A stretch of 64,000 nt of DNA from Clostridia bacterium (lineage in GTDB: Bacteria; Bacillota; Clostridia; Christensenellales; CAG-138), in contig JAFXSG010000012.1 of NCBI GenBank assembly GCA_017525875.1, forward strand, positions 1 through 64,000. The letters are read 5' to 3'. This document shows, piece after piece, positions 8,939-17,165 of the stretch (positions are counted from its first letter, which is position 1; every line of letters begins with the position of its first letter). The position numbers were made by a program, and so were the translations under genes. The notes beneath the pieces were generated by a model, which did no database searches, was not told where the DNA came from, and saw only the letters and a program-made list of their open reading frames with translations.

Positions 8939-10252
8939 ATGCTGAAAGACTTGTTTTACAATCGATATGGACAGCTTATTCTGACAAGAGCTGGCACTGC
9001 TGCCGAAGAAGCACGATGGGAGGCTATCGTGGGTTGTTTCCTGTGCCGCTGCGGAAGTCCGGATGAATCCGAAGCTGTTCCCCGCCGTTCCGGTCCCTGC
9101 AAAAACTGCCCCTATCGCTCCGGGCCTGCCGGCGATCTCATCAGCCGGGTCAATGCCTGGATAGGTTCGAGCCGGTTTGCGGAAGAAGAGGTCGACAGGG
9201 TGTTCAAAGGCAAGACCGGCGTTGAGCTCGGCGCTGTTCTGCACCGCAGAAACAACACTCTCCCGCTGGAATGCAGGATCGACCGGATAACGCTTATCAG
9301 TTGGAGAAACGCGTCGCGCGATCCGTCCAGAAGGCCGAACGACAAGCGTTCAAGGAGCAACGTTTACAAACTGTGCTCACTCCTCGGCCTTCGGAGCAAA
9401 GCGTCCGTTACCGAATTCTTTGTCAGCGTCGTTCATGCGGAGGCTTTTACAAGGCTGAATGAGTTGGAGTGCTGTATCGAGCATTTTCTCATTAAGCATG
9501 ATCGGGACTGGCTGCTGCATGCAGTGAAGACCGAAGCGCTCATGCTCGGGCTTTCCGAGGCGATCGAAGCCGATGACGACGAGATCAGCATTGTTTCCGC
9601 GATCGAAAACCGTGAGCTGACCGAAGATGAATTCGCTTGCGCGCTGGCTTCATACTCCGCAATGAAAGCAAAAATGCATGAAGCCCGCCGAGCAGCAGAA
9701 AAGCTCGGCCGCAGCGTCTGGCTCAGGATCAACAATAAAACCGCCGATGAGCTGCCTGCCGATTGGACGATAAAGAACAAGAAGATCATTTCGCCGATCC
9801 TCAGGGGCAACGGAAGTGAAGACGCTGCAGGCAGTATCAAAGCAAGCGAGGTTTGGGATCTTGCTGCGATCGGAGCTGCGCGGAACTTTCCCTCCGCAAG
9901 GATACTTAACCGCATCGCTTCGGGCAGCGCAAACGAAGAAATGATCCGGCGCGCGATCGTTCTGCTCAGCTTTGCCGAAGTGTTCTTTGACCCGCTTACA
10001 AGCCTTGCCGACAGCTTTGTCGGCAGTACGGATCTGCCGTTCGTGCTTTCCGGGAGCTACAGCCGCTCCAATGAAAAGCTGGTCAACGATTTTATCTCCG
10101 AATGCAACAACTGCCTCGAACGGTGTGCGTTAAGGGCGCTCGACGTGAGCGACGGCTTCGACGCGCTCATCCTATTCTGCCTGAGTACGTCCAACCCGAT
10201 AGCCTCCCTGCGGCGGCGTTTGAGAAGCGGCACGCACGGCCCGGGCAGCTGA
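8939..10252 (+). CDS. Unrecognised 437-residue protein with an N-terminal cysteine cluster
   Basis: I do not recognise the family. Near residues 32-55 it has a CxxCxC group and a CxxC group (CFLCRCG, CKNCPYR), suggesting zinc or Fe-S binding. The rest is mostly alpha-helical and soluble, with no membrane segment or signal peptide. The stretch near residues 150-270 is rich in Leu, Glu and Ala, as in helical-repeat or adaptor proteins. The start at ATG 8939 follows AGAGGAA. The gene diverges from the helicase operon and is followed 86 bases later by the pseudokinase, probably in the same transcript. Its place in this cluster suggests a role with the AAA+/VWA/kinase components, but that is inference. 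Confidence 0.75.
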   Translation: MLKDLFYNRYGQLILTRAGTAAEEARWEAIVGCFLCRCGSPDESEAVPRRSGPCKNCPYRSGPAGDLISRVNAWIGSSRFAEEEVDRVFKGKTGVELGAVLHRRNNTLPLECRIDRITLISWRNASRDPSRRPNDKRSRSNVYKLCSLLGLRSKASVTEFFVSVVHAEAFTRLNELECCIEHFLIKHDRDWLLHAVKTEALMLGLSEAIEADDDEISIVSAIENRELTEDEFACALASYSAMKAKMHEARRAAEKLGRSVWLRINNKTADELPADWTIKNKKIISPILRGNGSEDAAGSIKASEVWDLAAIGAARNFPSARILNRIASGSANEEMIRRAIVLLSFAEVFFDPLTSLADSFVGSTDLPFVLSGSYSRSNEKLVNDFISECNNCLERCALRALDVSDGFDALILFCLSTSNPIASLRRRLRSGTHGPGS

Positions 10253-10338
10253 TGACGCCTGTATGGTTTTGAGCTGAATTGCGGTTATCGGCATCAGGTT
10301 TTGATCCAAACGTCAATCGCCTCTAAAAGGAGAATTCG

Positions 10339-11340
10339 ATGGAAAGACATTACTGCAAAGCAAATGAAACGCTTGAGCTTGTCGGTCAGGCAGGAAAATG
10401 CAAGTTCATTGTCTATGACATGATCGGTAAAGGCACTATGTCCGTCGGTTACCGTGCATTCAGGCAGGCGCCCAACAAAAGCGGCTGGCGGTCGTTGTAC
10501 GAATTCTGTCCAAAAGCGCTTCAGGCCGGCTCCATCGTTTACGAACGCGAAAAACAGAGATTCCTTCGGAACCTTGCATTTCAGTACCGTACCGAGCTCG
10601 CCGGCGGGCGCGCGGAGCCTGTCTTCCCCTCCTCCGCGATCTTCGAAGACCCGCGTACCGGGAACCTTTGGGCTGAAGCCGACCGGATCGATTCCAAACC
10701 GCTTTCTTCCGCTTTGGAGGAAACGGCTTCGCTTTCATCTCTGTTAAAAATCATGCTTCATTTGCTTGATGCGATGGACGAATACCATGATCGCGGCTTT
10801 CTGCTGATTTCGCTCAAGCCGCAGAACATCAGGATCGTAAACGAGGGGAACGGAAAAGAAAGCATTAGGATACTCGACTTTGGGAGCATGGTTGAAAAGT
10901 CCGTTATCGCAGATAAAGAAAAGCGGCAAAACAGTTTGATATCCGTTAACAGAAAGTGGAGCGCTCCGGAACTGCTGCGGATGAGCGGCAGGGTTCCCGT
11001 CGATGAAAAAGCCGATATCTTCAGCGCGGGAGCTGTTCTTTACAGTTGCTTATGCGGCGGCAGGCTGCCTGCTTTGTATTCCGATATCCCGCTTTCACTC
11101 AGCCGTGATATGATGGTCAAAGACACTGTTTCGGGAGCAATTGAAAGCAGTGCGGTTATCCGAAGGGCGATAAACGATCTGCTGTCCGGTATGCTGGACT
11201 GTGATCCCGAGAAACGCCCGGATGCCGCCGCAGTCCGTTCGATGATAAACGGCATCATATCAGAGCTTTCCAAGGCATGCAGCACCCCGGACGCCGACGC
11301 GGGATCGGTCAGCGGGATGCAGGAGCCGACGCATCTATAA
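10339..11340 (+). CDS. Serine/threonine protein kinase-like protein, probable pseudokinase
   Basis: The 333-residue protein has a kinase fold: Gly-loop IGKGTMSVG (29-37), catalytic-loop region ISLKPQN (157-163), DFG (180-182) and an APE motif in WSAPELL (208-213). Two catalytic positions look replaced. The HRD-type aspartate before LKPQN is Ser158, and the VAIK-type lysine region reads SLYEF, with Tyr54 where Lys is expected. The metal-binding Asn163 and DFG Asp180 remain. It may therefore bind nucleotide without normal phosphotransfer, or be a scaffold. There is no transmembrane segment. AAAAGGAG precedes the start. Alignment of the lysine position is by eye. Confidence 0.8.
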   Translation: MERHYCKANETLELVGQAGKCKFIVYDMIGKGTMSVGYRAFRQAPNKSGWRSLYEFCPKALQAGSIVYEREKQRFLRNLAFQYRTELAGGRAEPVFPSSAIFEDPRTGNLWAEADRIDSKPLSSALEETASLSSLLKIMLHLLDAMDEYHDRGFLLISLKPQNIRIVNEGNGKESIRILDFGSMVEKSVIADKEKRQNSLISVNRKWSAPELLRMSGRVPVDEKADIFSAGAVLYSCLCGGRLPALYSDIPLSLSRDMMVKDTVSGAIESSAVIRRAINDLLSGMLDCDPEKRPDAAAVRSMINGIISELSKACSTPDADAGSVSGMQEPTHL

Positions 11341-11365
11341 CGAGCGTTTAATTGAATTGCGAAAA

Positions 11366-11404
11366 AAGAGAGTGCGCCTTTTCGTTAGGACGCACTCTTT
11401 CTGT
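11366..11404. terminator. Bidirectional terminator between pseudokinase and antiporter genes
   Basis: AGAGTGCG pairs with CGCACTCT across a short loop. An A-run flanks the left arm and a T-rich tract the right arm, so it can serve both convergent genes. Confidence 0.75.
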
Positions 11405-11441
11405 TTTGAACGGACCAGCCGGATGCAGGCTGTCTTCCCGT

Positions 11442-12743
11442 TTAGTTTGCCTTTGCCTTCTTCGGGAACCTTTCCCTGTTTGCTTTTTCGCTCTTCGCGG
11501 GGGCGATCTCGCCCGCTTTCTGGAGGGACTGCTTGGTGAGCATCGGGCCGACGAGTTCGTAGATAAGCACCGCAAACAGAATGATGTTCCGGATTATGGA
11601 GCCGTTGGCCTCGCCAAGCGCCTGTGCGCTCACAACCATGCCAAGCGCTACACCGGCCTGCGGGAAGAGAGTGATGCCCAGATGATTGCGTACTTTAGGA
11701 TCAAGCTTCAGCGCAAGGCTCGGCAGATAGGAACCCACGTATTTGCCTGCGCAGCGGATCACGATGAACACGACGCCGATCAAGATAACTGCCGGGCTCT
11801 TGAACACGGAAAGCTCGAGCTGAGCGCCTGACAATACGAAAAACACCGTGTAAAGAGGCGCCGTCCAGCGCTCGGAGCGCTGCATGATATCAGTGGAGTA
11901 TTCACTCATGTTGCAGAAGATCGTTCCGAGCATCATACAGACGAGGAGCGATGAGAAGCTGATCTTTACTCCCCCGCCGAGCGGGATCTTCAGCATTGAA
12001 AGCGCGATTGTCGTGACCACGAATGCGATGGTCATGGAAAGACGGTTTTTGTTGGAATAGAAGATCTTTTCGAGCAGAGTCAGCAAGCCGCCCATCAGAG
12101 CGCCGAGTACGAGCGAGCATACGATCTCAAGCAAGGGATTCACGAGGACGGAGATAAGGTTCACGCTGCCGCCGTCAAGCGCCTGCGCCACGCCGAATGA
12201 TACGGCGAAAAGAACCAGACCCACGGCGTCGTCCAATGCGACGATCGGAAGTAGCAGGTCTGTGAGGGGGCCTTTGGCCTTGTACTGCCTGACAACCATC
12301 AGCGTCGCAGCGGGAGCAGTCGCAGCTGCTATAGCGCCGAGCGTTACGGCAACGGGCAGCGGGAGCTTTTCCGGCCCGAGAATAAAATGCAGTGCAATGA
12401 GTGCCGCGTCCACGAATACGGTCGCGGATACCGCCTGCACGATGCCGATGATAGTTGCAGCTTTGCCGGTGTGTTTGAGTTGAGCCAGACGGAATTCGTT
12501 GCCGATATCAAAGGCGATAAAGCCCAGAGCAACGTTCGATAAAAAGCCGACCTGGCTGATCTCTTCCATCGATCCGAAGCCGATGCCGCTGACGCCGAGC
12601 CTGCCGAGCATGTATGGACCGACCAAAATACCTGCCAGTAAAAAAGCCGTTACGTCGGGCAGATTCAGATGCATGACCTTGAAAAGACGGGTCATCATCA
12701 GCCCCGCAAACAGCGCAATGCCTGTTGAGAGCAAAAGATTCAT
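11442..12743 (-). CDS. Cation:proton antiporter (CPA2/KefB type, membrane domain only)
   Basis: The 433 residues are almost entirely hydrophobic, with about 12-13 predicted membrane spans from MNLLLSTGIALFAG to the segment near 400. Family features include the early LPDVTAFLLAGILVGP segment and the middle DDAVGLVLFA segment, whose acidic pair is typical of the ion-exchange core. It would exchange Na+ or K+ for H+ across the cytoplasmic membrane. No RCK/TrkA nucleotide-binding domain follows, so KefB-like gating is not expected. The C-terminus is short and basic. It is a single gene, convergent with the pseudokinase gene. Ion specificity cannot be read from the sequence. Confidence 0.9.
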   Translation of the reverse strand: MNLLLSTGIALFAGLMMTRLFKVMHLNLPDVTAFLLAGILVGPYMLGRLGVSGIGFGSMEEISQVGFLSNVALGFIAFDIGNEFRLAQLKHTGKAATIIGIVQAVSATVFVDAALIALHFILGPEKLPLPVAVTLGAIAAATAPAATLMVVRQYKAKGPLTDLLLPIVALDDAVGLVLFAVSFGVAQALDGGSVNLISVLVNPLLEIVCSLVLGALMGGLLTLLEKIFYSNKNRLSMTIAFVVTTIALSMLKIPLGGGVKISFSSLLVCMMLGTIFCNMSEYSTDIMQRSERWTAPLYTVFFVLSGAQLELSVFKSPAVILIGVVFIVIRCAGKYVGSYLPSLALKLDPKVRNHLGITLFPQAGVALGMVVSAQALGEANGSIIRNIILFAVLIYELVGPMLTKQSLQKAGEIAPAKSEKANRERFPKKAKAN

Positions 12744-12937
12744 TACCGTTTCACCTTCTTAGCAATACTCCAAATGCTTATTATATAGCAGTGAAAATGC
12801 TTTTGCAAGGTATATTTTTTAGCTTAGCCGTTTCGTTGAAAAAACAGATCAGCAGCAGACTCCGGCAACTGCAGGATATTGCATCCAGCTTGTCCGGCTG
12901 AGCGATCCTCTTAATGCGGATCCCGCAAAAACAACCG

Positions 12938-12971
12938 AAAAAAAGAACTGCGCCGATTCTACGGTGCAGTT
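12938..12971 (-). terminator. Terminator of the cysteine desulfidase gene
   Basis: In the minus-strand RNA GAACTGC pairs with GCAGTTC and is followed by seven U. It lies 14 bases past the stop codon. Confidence 0.8.
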
Positions 12972-12984
12972 CGTGTTTGCTTAG

Positions 12985-14256
12985 TCAGTCATCCAGCATA
13001 AGCCTGATTATTTCTTTATCGGTCTCCGCCATGCCGAGCTTTGCAAGACGGCTGACGGAGGCGATGGTGTTTTCGACGCCCTTTTTAACGATGCCATCGC
13101 CGCCGAAGAACTGGTTGCCGGCCTCGAACATTTCAAGGCCGAGTATGCCTGCTTCGACAGCGGATGCGATCTTCGCGGCGCAGCTCGCTTTCGCGCCGTC
13201 GCAGACAACGCCTGAGTTCATCGCGACCGCGTTGACGACGGTGTGAGCGATCTCGCTGAACCGGCCTCCCTTGATGAACGCAAGGCCGGCCGCGCAGCCG
13301 CAGCCCGCGCTGACCGCTCCGCAGTAGGCGGAGAGCCGGCCGATGCCGGTCTTGAGGTGTGTGGTGACGAGGTTGGCAACTGTGAGTGCGCGCAGCAGTT
13401 CCTCATGTGAATGCCCGCGCTCGCGTGCGTAGACGATAACGGGAACGCTCGTTGTGATGCCCTGGTTGCCGCTGCCGGAGTTTATGACGACGGGCATCTC
13501 GCAGCCGTTCATCCTCGCGTCGCTCGCCGCGGCGGCGTAGGCACGGAGCTTCATGCGAAGATCGTTCCCCTGCATCAAAAGCGTTTTGCCGATGTTTGCG
13601 CCGTAATTGTTCCTGAGGCCTTCCTCGGCGATAGCCATATTATAGTTTATCTGCCTTTCGAGCAGCTCGCGAACGTCGTCAAGGTCAACGATATCACCGA
13701 ATTCGACGATACGCTCGATGGACAGGACGCTCCTGTCGGTCAGTCCATCCTCCTTCACGGTCTTCTTTTTTTCGAAAACGGTCTCGCCGTTTTTCTTTAT
13801 GCAAACTATATTCGTGTGATACTCTATGATGCGGACGAACGAGCTTTCCGTGCCGGAGTATGCGGTTATCATAATATCGAAGATATTGGGAGTATCGGCG
13901 AACTTCACCTCTATCGGCGTGGTCGAAAGGAATTCACGCATGGCGGCGATGCCGTCCTCCGTGACGTTCGAGATCACTTCAAGCTCTTTTGACCCGTCGC
14001 CTGCCGCGGCGCCTGCTGCGGCCGCGGCCGGGATGCCGCGAAGCCCGCCCGTATGAGGCACAACAACGCTCTTGACATTCTTTATGATGTTTCCGCTGAC
14101 CTCTACAACGAGCCTTTCGGGCTTTTTCCCGAGCACCTCGCGCGCTTTTGCCGCAGCATAAGCGATCGCTATCGGCTCCGTGCAGCCCATGGCGGGCTTG
14201 AGCTCTTCCTTCATTATTTGGATGAACTGATCATAGATCCTGTCGTGCCTTTCCAT
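12985..14256 (-). CDS. cyuA: L-cysteine desulfidase family protein (UPF0597/CyuA)
   Basis: A full-length 423-residue member of the UPF0597/serine dehydratase-alpha-like family. The MGCTEPIA motif lies near the N-terminus (residues 23-30). Further conserved cysteines and the glycine-rich SGSGNQGITTS segment are consistent with a 4Fe-4S enzyme. Characterised members convert L-cysteine to pyruvate, ammonia and sulfide in the cytoplasm. No transporter gene (cyuP) or Lrp-type regulator is adjacent. It has its own promoter and terminator. Substrate specificity is from the family, not from this sequence. Confidence 0.88.
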   Translation of the reverse strand: MERHDRIYDQFIQIMKEELKPAMGCTEPIAIAYAAAKAREVLGKKPERLVVEVSGNIIKNVKSVVVPHTGGLRGIPAAAAAGAAAGDGSKELEVISNVTEDGIAAMREFLSTTPIEVKFADTPNIFDIMITAYSGTESSFVRIIEYHTNIVCIKKNGETVFEKKKTVKEDGLTDRSVLSIERIVEFGDIVDLDDVRELLERQINYNMAIAEEGLRNNYGANIGKTLLMQGNDLRMKLRAYAAAASDARMNGCEMPVVINSGSGNQGITTSVPVIVYARERGHSHEELLRALTVANLVTTHLKTGIGRLSAYCGAVSAGCGCAAGLAFIKGGRFSEIAHTVVNAVAMNSGVVCDGAKASCAAKIASAVEAGILGLEMFEAGNQFFGGDGIVKKGVENTIASVSRLAKLGMAETDKEIIRLMLDD

Positions 14257-14358
14257 TTGCGGCCTCCGAAATAGGTGTCAGAGATTCGTTCCGACCGGCA
14301 GCGGGAGTCAACCGCCCGTTCCTTCGGGGCAGGTACGCCGTTTGTCGGACTGCTTATT

Positions 14359-14387
14359 ATTTTACAGCCCATTGGTTCAATTTGCAA
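14359..14387 (-). promoter_or_regulatory. Promoter of cyuA
   Basis: On the minus strand TTGCAA (14382-14387) and TAAAAT (14359-14364) have a 17-bp spacer. The leader to the start codon is about 100 bases. Confidence 0.55.
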
Positions 14388-14523
14388 CCCGATTGACAGG
14401 AAATAATGCAAATTGCAAAAAAAGAAGGCTTCCCGCATCCCCGCGCTGTCAACCGAGTTTTCGCCCGTCGTAAGCTCTTGGCTGCTGTTAAATAATATAT
14501 TCCGTGTTTTACTCCGAAACAGC

Positions 14524-14554
14524 TTGACTTGGAGTCAACTCCATGTTGTACAAT
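14524..14554 (+). promoter_or_regulatory. MerR-type promoter/operator of the flavodoxin operon
   Basis: TTGACT (14524-14529) and TACAAT (14549-14554) are separated by 19 bp, the over-long spacer characteristic of MerR-activated promoters. A near-perfect dyad with half-sites TTGGAGT and AACTCCA fills the spacer, centred near 14536. It is thus probably autoregulated by the first gene. Confidence 0.85.
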
Positions 14555-14588
14555 GGTTTCAGATAACGTCCCGGAGGTGTTATTGGAG

Positions 14589-14972
14589 ATGACGGTAAAG
14601 GACGTATGCGAGGAATTCGGCATTACCGCCGATACGCTCCGTTACTATGAAAGGGTCGGTGCGATACCGAAGGTCGCAAGGACCAAGGGCGGCATACGCG
14701 AGTACGACGCCGAAGCGATCGGCTGGGTAAGGAACGCCGTGTGCCTGCGCAAAGCCGGCGTGTCAGTCGAAGCGATAGCCGAATACGTTCGCCTTTTTGA
14801 AATGGGCGATGAAACGCTGAAGGATCGCCTTGAGCTGCTTATCGGTGAGCGCAACGGCCTGAAAACGCAGCTCGATGAGCTCACAGCAGCAGTCGAACTG
14901 CTCGATTGGAAGATATCCCGTTATCAGGAAGCCGTGGAAACCGGCGTGCTTTCATGGGAGAAAAACGAATAA
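14589..14972 (+). CDS. MerR-family transcriptional regulator
   Basis: Starting at ATG 14589 the protein has 127 residues: MTVKDVCEEFGITADTLRYY is the classic MerR winged helix, followed by a basic wing (KGGIREYD) and a long dimerisation helix to the C-terminus. No metal-binding cysteine pair is present in the C-terminal region, which fits the AdhR/YyaN-like group that senses carbonyl or electrophile stress. GGAGG lies upstream. TTG 14583 is an alternative start. It heads an operon with flavodoxin, FMN reductase and DUF362 genes. The inducer is unknown. Confidence 0.92.
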   Translation: MTVKDVCEEFGITADTLRYYERVGAIPKVARTKGGIREYDAEAIGWVRNAVCLRKAGVSVEAIAEYVRLFEMGDETLKDRLELLIGERNGLKTQLDELTAAVELLDWKISRYQEAVETGVLSWEKNE

Positions 14973-14991
14973 TAAAGAAGGAGTATTTGTA

Positions 14992-15462
14992 ATGAAAAAG
15001 ACATTGGTGGCATACTTCAGCGCAAGCGGAGTTACAAAGAAGGTCGCGCTCAAAATGGCCGATGCGATCGGTGCGGATACTTTCGAGATCGAGCCCGCCG
15101 TAAAGTACACGCGCGCGGATCTGAACTGGATGGATAAGCGGAGCCGCAGCACTCTCGAGATGCAGGACCGCTCCTGCCGTCCCGCAATGGCGAAACGACC
15201 CGACTTAGAGCCGTACGAATTGATACTTGTCGGTTTCCCCGTTTGGTGGTACCGTGAGCCTTCCATAATCGACACGTTTATGGAGAGTGCCGATTTCACC
15301 GGCAAGACCGTTGTCCCCTTCTGCACTTCGGGCGGCTCCGAACTCGGTGATTCTACGGAGAACATGCAGGCCTTGGCGCGCAGTGCGAAGGTTTTGAACG
15401 GCAGAAGGTTCTCTGCTTCCGCCTCTGCCGCAGAGCTCAAAGAATGGGCGCTGCAATTCTGA
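14992..15462 (+). CDS. Flavodoxin
   Basis: A 156-residue flavodoxin-like protein. The N-terminus TLVAYFSASGVTKK is the phosphate-binding loop of the short-chain flavodoxin/BilS group, followed by LVGFPVWWY, a typical flavin-contact loop, and FCTSGGSELG. It should bind FMN and carry electrons in the cytoplasm. AAGGAG lies upstream of ATG 14992; the longer upstream frame overlaps merR and is not used. The MerR regulator and the NADPH-dependent FMN reductase next door suggest a redox or electrophile-detoxification role. Confidence 0.9.
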   Translation: MKKTLVAYFSASGVTKKVALKMADAIGADTFEIEPAVKYTRADLNWMDKRSRSTLEMQDRSCRPAMAKRPDLEPYELILVGFPVWWYREPSIIDTFMESADFTGKTVVPFCTSGGSELGDSTENMQALARSAKVLNGRRFSASASAAELKEWALQF

Positions 15463-15485
15463 TGACCGTTAAGGAGAATACGATT

Positions 15486-16025
15486 ATGAGTAAAACCGTT
15501 CTTATTCTGTCCGGGAGCCCCCGTAAAGGCGGGAACTCCGACACACTTTGCGACCAGTTCATGCGAGGCGCCGTTGAAGCCGGGAATAAGGTCGAAAAGA
15601 TCCGCGTTGCGGAAAAGAAGATCGGCTTCTGCAGCGGCTGCTACTACTGCCAGAAGTCCGGCGGCGTTTGCGCGAAGAAGGATGATATGACCGAGCTATT
15701 GCAGAAAATGATCGACGCGGACGTCATCGTGCTGGCGAGCCCCGTTTACTTCTACTCCATCGACGCACAGCTGAAGACCGTTATCGACCGCACAGTCGCC
15801 CGTTGGGAAGAAGTCAAAAACAAGGAGTTTTATTACATCATGACCTGTGCTGACGACGCTGTTGCTTCACAGCAGCGCACCCTCGAATGCTTCCGCGGGT
15901 ATGCCGACTGTGTCGAAGGCGCGAAGGAGATGGGCGTGATCTACGGCGTCGGCGTCTACGCTCCGGGCGAGATTGAGAACACGCCTGCCTTCAGCGAAGC
16001 TTATCAAATGGGCAGGACTGTTTGA
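15486..16025 (+). CDS. NADPH-dependent FMN reductase / flavodoxin-family oxidoreductase
   Basis: A 179-residue protein with the reductase signature LILSGSPRKGGNSDTL at the N-terminus, a CSGCYYC cysteine cluster near residue 45, and ASPVYFYSI as the second flavin-contact loop. Members of this iron-sulfur flavoprotein-like group reduce flavins, quinones or nitro compounds. The start at ATG 15486 is preceded by AAGGAG; an upstream in-frame start would overlap the flavodoxin gene. It is the third gene of the MerR operon. Whether a cluster binds the cysteines is unknown. Confidence 0.88.
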   Translation: MSKTVLILSGSPRKGGNSDTLCDQFMRGAVEAGNKVEKIRVAEKKIGFCSGCYYCQKSGGVCAKKDDMTELLQKMIDADVIVLASPVYFYSIDAQLKTVIDRTVARWEEVKNKEFYYIMTCADDAVASQQRTLECFRGYADCVEGAKEMGVIYGVGVYAPGEIENTPAFSEAYQMGRTV

Positions 16026-16070
16026 CCGTAAAGTATCACCGAATAATCGAACTGCAAGGAGGAATCAGAC

Positions 16071-17114
16071 ATGTGCACAAATAAACCTGTTCCCGGCAAG
16101 GACGGGAATTTATACGTTCCTTTTGAAGAGCGCACGGGCGAAAGCTCCGTTGTTTTCTTTACCCGCGATCTGTCCGAGAAAGGTCTTGTGAATATCTACG
16201 ACAGGGTGAGCTCCGTTCTTTTCGGCAAAGTAGCCGTCAAGCTTCACACCGGCGAGGCTGAGGGACCGAACATCATCCCCCGTCCATGGGTAAAGGAGCT
16301 TTTCGCATCCCGTCTCGCAAATGCGGCGATCATCGAGACCAATACCTACTACGAGGGCGATCGTTACACAACCGAGGATCACAGGAAAACTCTTGAGATC
16401 AACGGCTGGACCTTCTGCCCCGTTGACATTACAGACGCGGACGGCGTGGCTGCGCTACCGGTCAAAGGCGGCAAATGGTTCAAAGAGATGCACGTTGGCA
16501 AAGGCATGCTCGATTATGACTCGCTCCTCGTGCTTACCCATTTCAAAGGTCACACGATGGGCGGTTTCGGCGGGAGCAATAAGAATATCGGTATCGGCTG
16601 CGCAGACGGCAGGATCGGCAAAGCGGAGATCCATACGGCAGAAGGTTCCGGCAATATGTGGAGCATTGCGGAGGAGGAGCTGATGGAGCGCATCAGCGAA
16701 AGCACCAAGGCTACGATCGATCACTTTGCGCCGCACGTATGCTATATAAATACAATGCGTAATATGTCCGTTTCCTGCGACTGCGAGGGCAAGGAAGCCG
16801 AGCCCGTGGTCACGCCCGACGTAGGTCTCGTGGCTTCGCTCGACATCCTCGCTGCGGACAACGCCTGCATAGACCTCATCTACAATCTTCCCGACGGCGG
16901 AGGAAAGGCGATGATCGAGCGTGTCGAAACGCGCCACGGTCTCAGGCAGCTCAGCTACATGAAGGAACTCGGCATGGGGAACGACCGCTATACGCTCATC
17001 GATATCGACAACGACGACCGTGAGATCACGGCGGCGGAAGCGGTAATGGATATAAAGCCCGGCTGGAAGCCGGACAGCTACAACGTTTTCTGGGGCAGAA
17101 ACAAGCGCGATTGA
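16071..17114 (+). CDS. DUF362 domain-containing protein
   Basis: The 347-residue protein has the DUF362 layout: VAVKLHTGE near residue 57, then THFKGHTMGGFGGSNKNIGI and a conserved LDILAADNACIDL segment. Many family members end with two 4Fe-4S motifs, but this one ends without them, so it is the short form. A role in anaerobic redox metabolism is often assumed, though the reaction is not established. It is the last gene of the MerR-flavodoxin operon, preceded by AAGGAGG, and is followed by a clear terminator. Confidence 0.88.
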   Translation: MCTNKPVPGKDGNLYVPFEERTGESSVVFFTRDLSEKGLVNIYDRVSSVLFGKVAVKLHTGEAEGPNIIPRPWVKELFASRLANAAIIETNTYYEGDRYTTEDHRKTLEINGWTFCPVDITDADGVAALPVKGGKWFKEMHVGKGMLDYDSLLVLTHFKGHTMGGFGGSNKNIGIGCADGRIGKAEIHTAEGSGNMWSIAEEELMERISESTKATIDHFAPHVCYINTMRNMSVSCDCEGKEAEPVVTPDVGLVASLDILAADNACIDLIYNLPDGGGKAMIERVETRHGLRQLSYMKELGMGNDRYTLIDIDNDDREITAAEAVMDIKPGWKPDSYNVFWGRNKRD

Positions 17115-17135
17115 TCTGCCCGACTTCGAGAAGCA

Positions 17136-17165
17136 AAGCGGGGCCCGTCGGGCCTCGTTTATTTG
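17136..17165 (+). terminator. Terminator of the MerR-flavodoxin operon
   Basis: AAGCGGGGCCC pairs with GGGCCTCGTTT (two G-U pairs) around a 3-base loop, followed by a T-rich tract. It begins 22 bases after the DUF362 stop. Confidence 0.8.

Larger units (their letters stand above)
14257..14588. other. Intergenic region between cyuA and merR
   Basis: It holds the cyuA promoter (14359-14387), an approximately 100-base cyuA leader with GC-rich inverted segments but no riboswitch class I can name, and the merR promoter/operator. I see no coding sequence here. Confidence 0.7.

Noticed and set aside
14257..14358. Possible riboswitch or T-box in the cyuA leader
   Set aside because: GC-rich inverted segments are present, but no conserved block of a known class was found.
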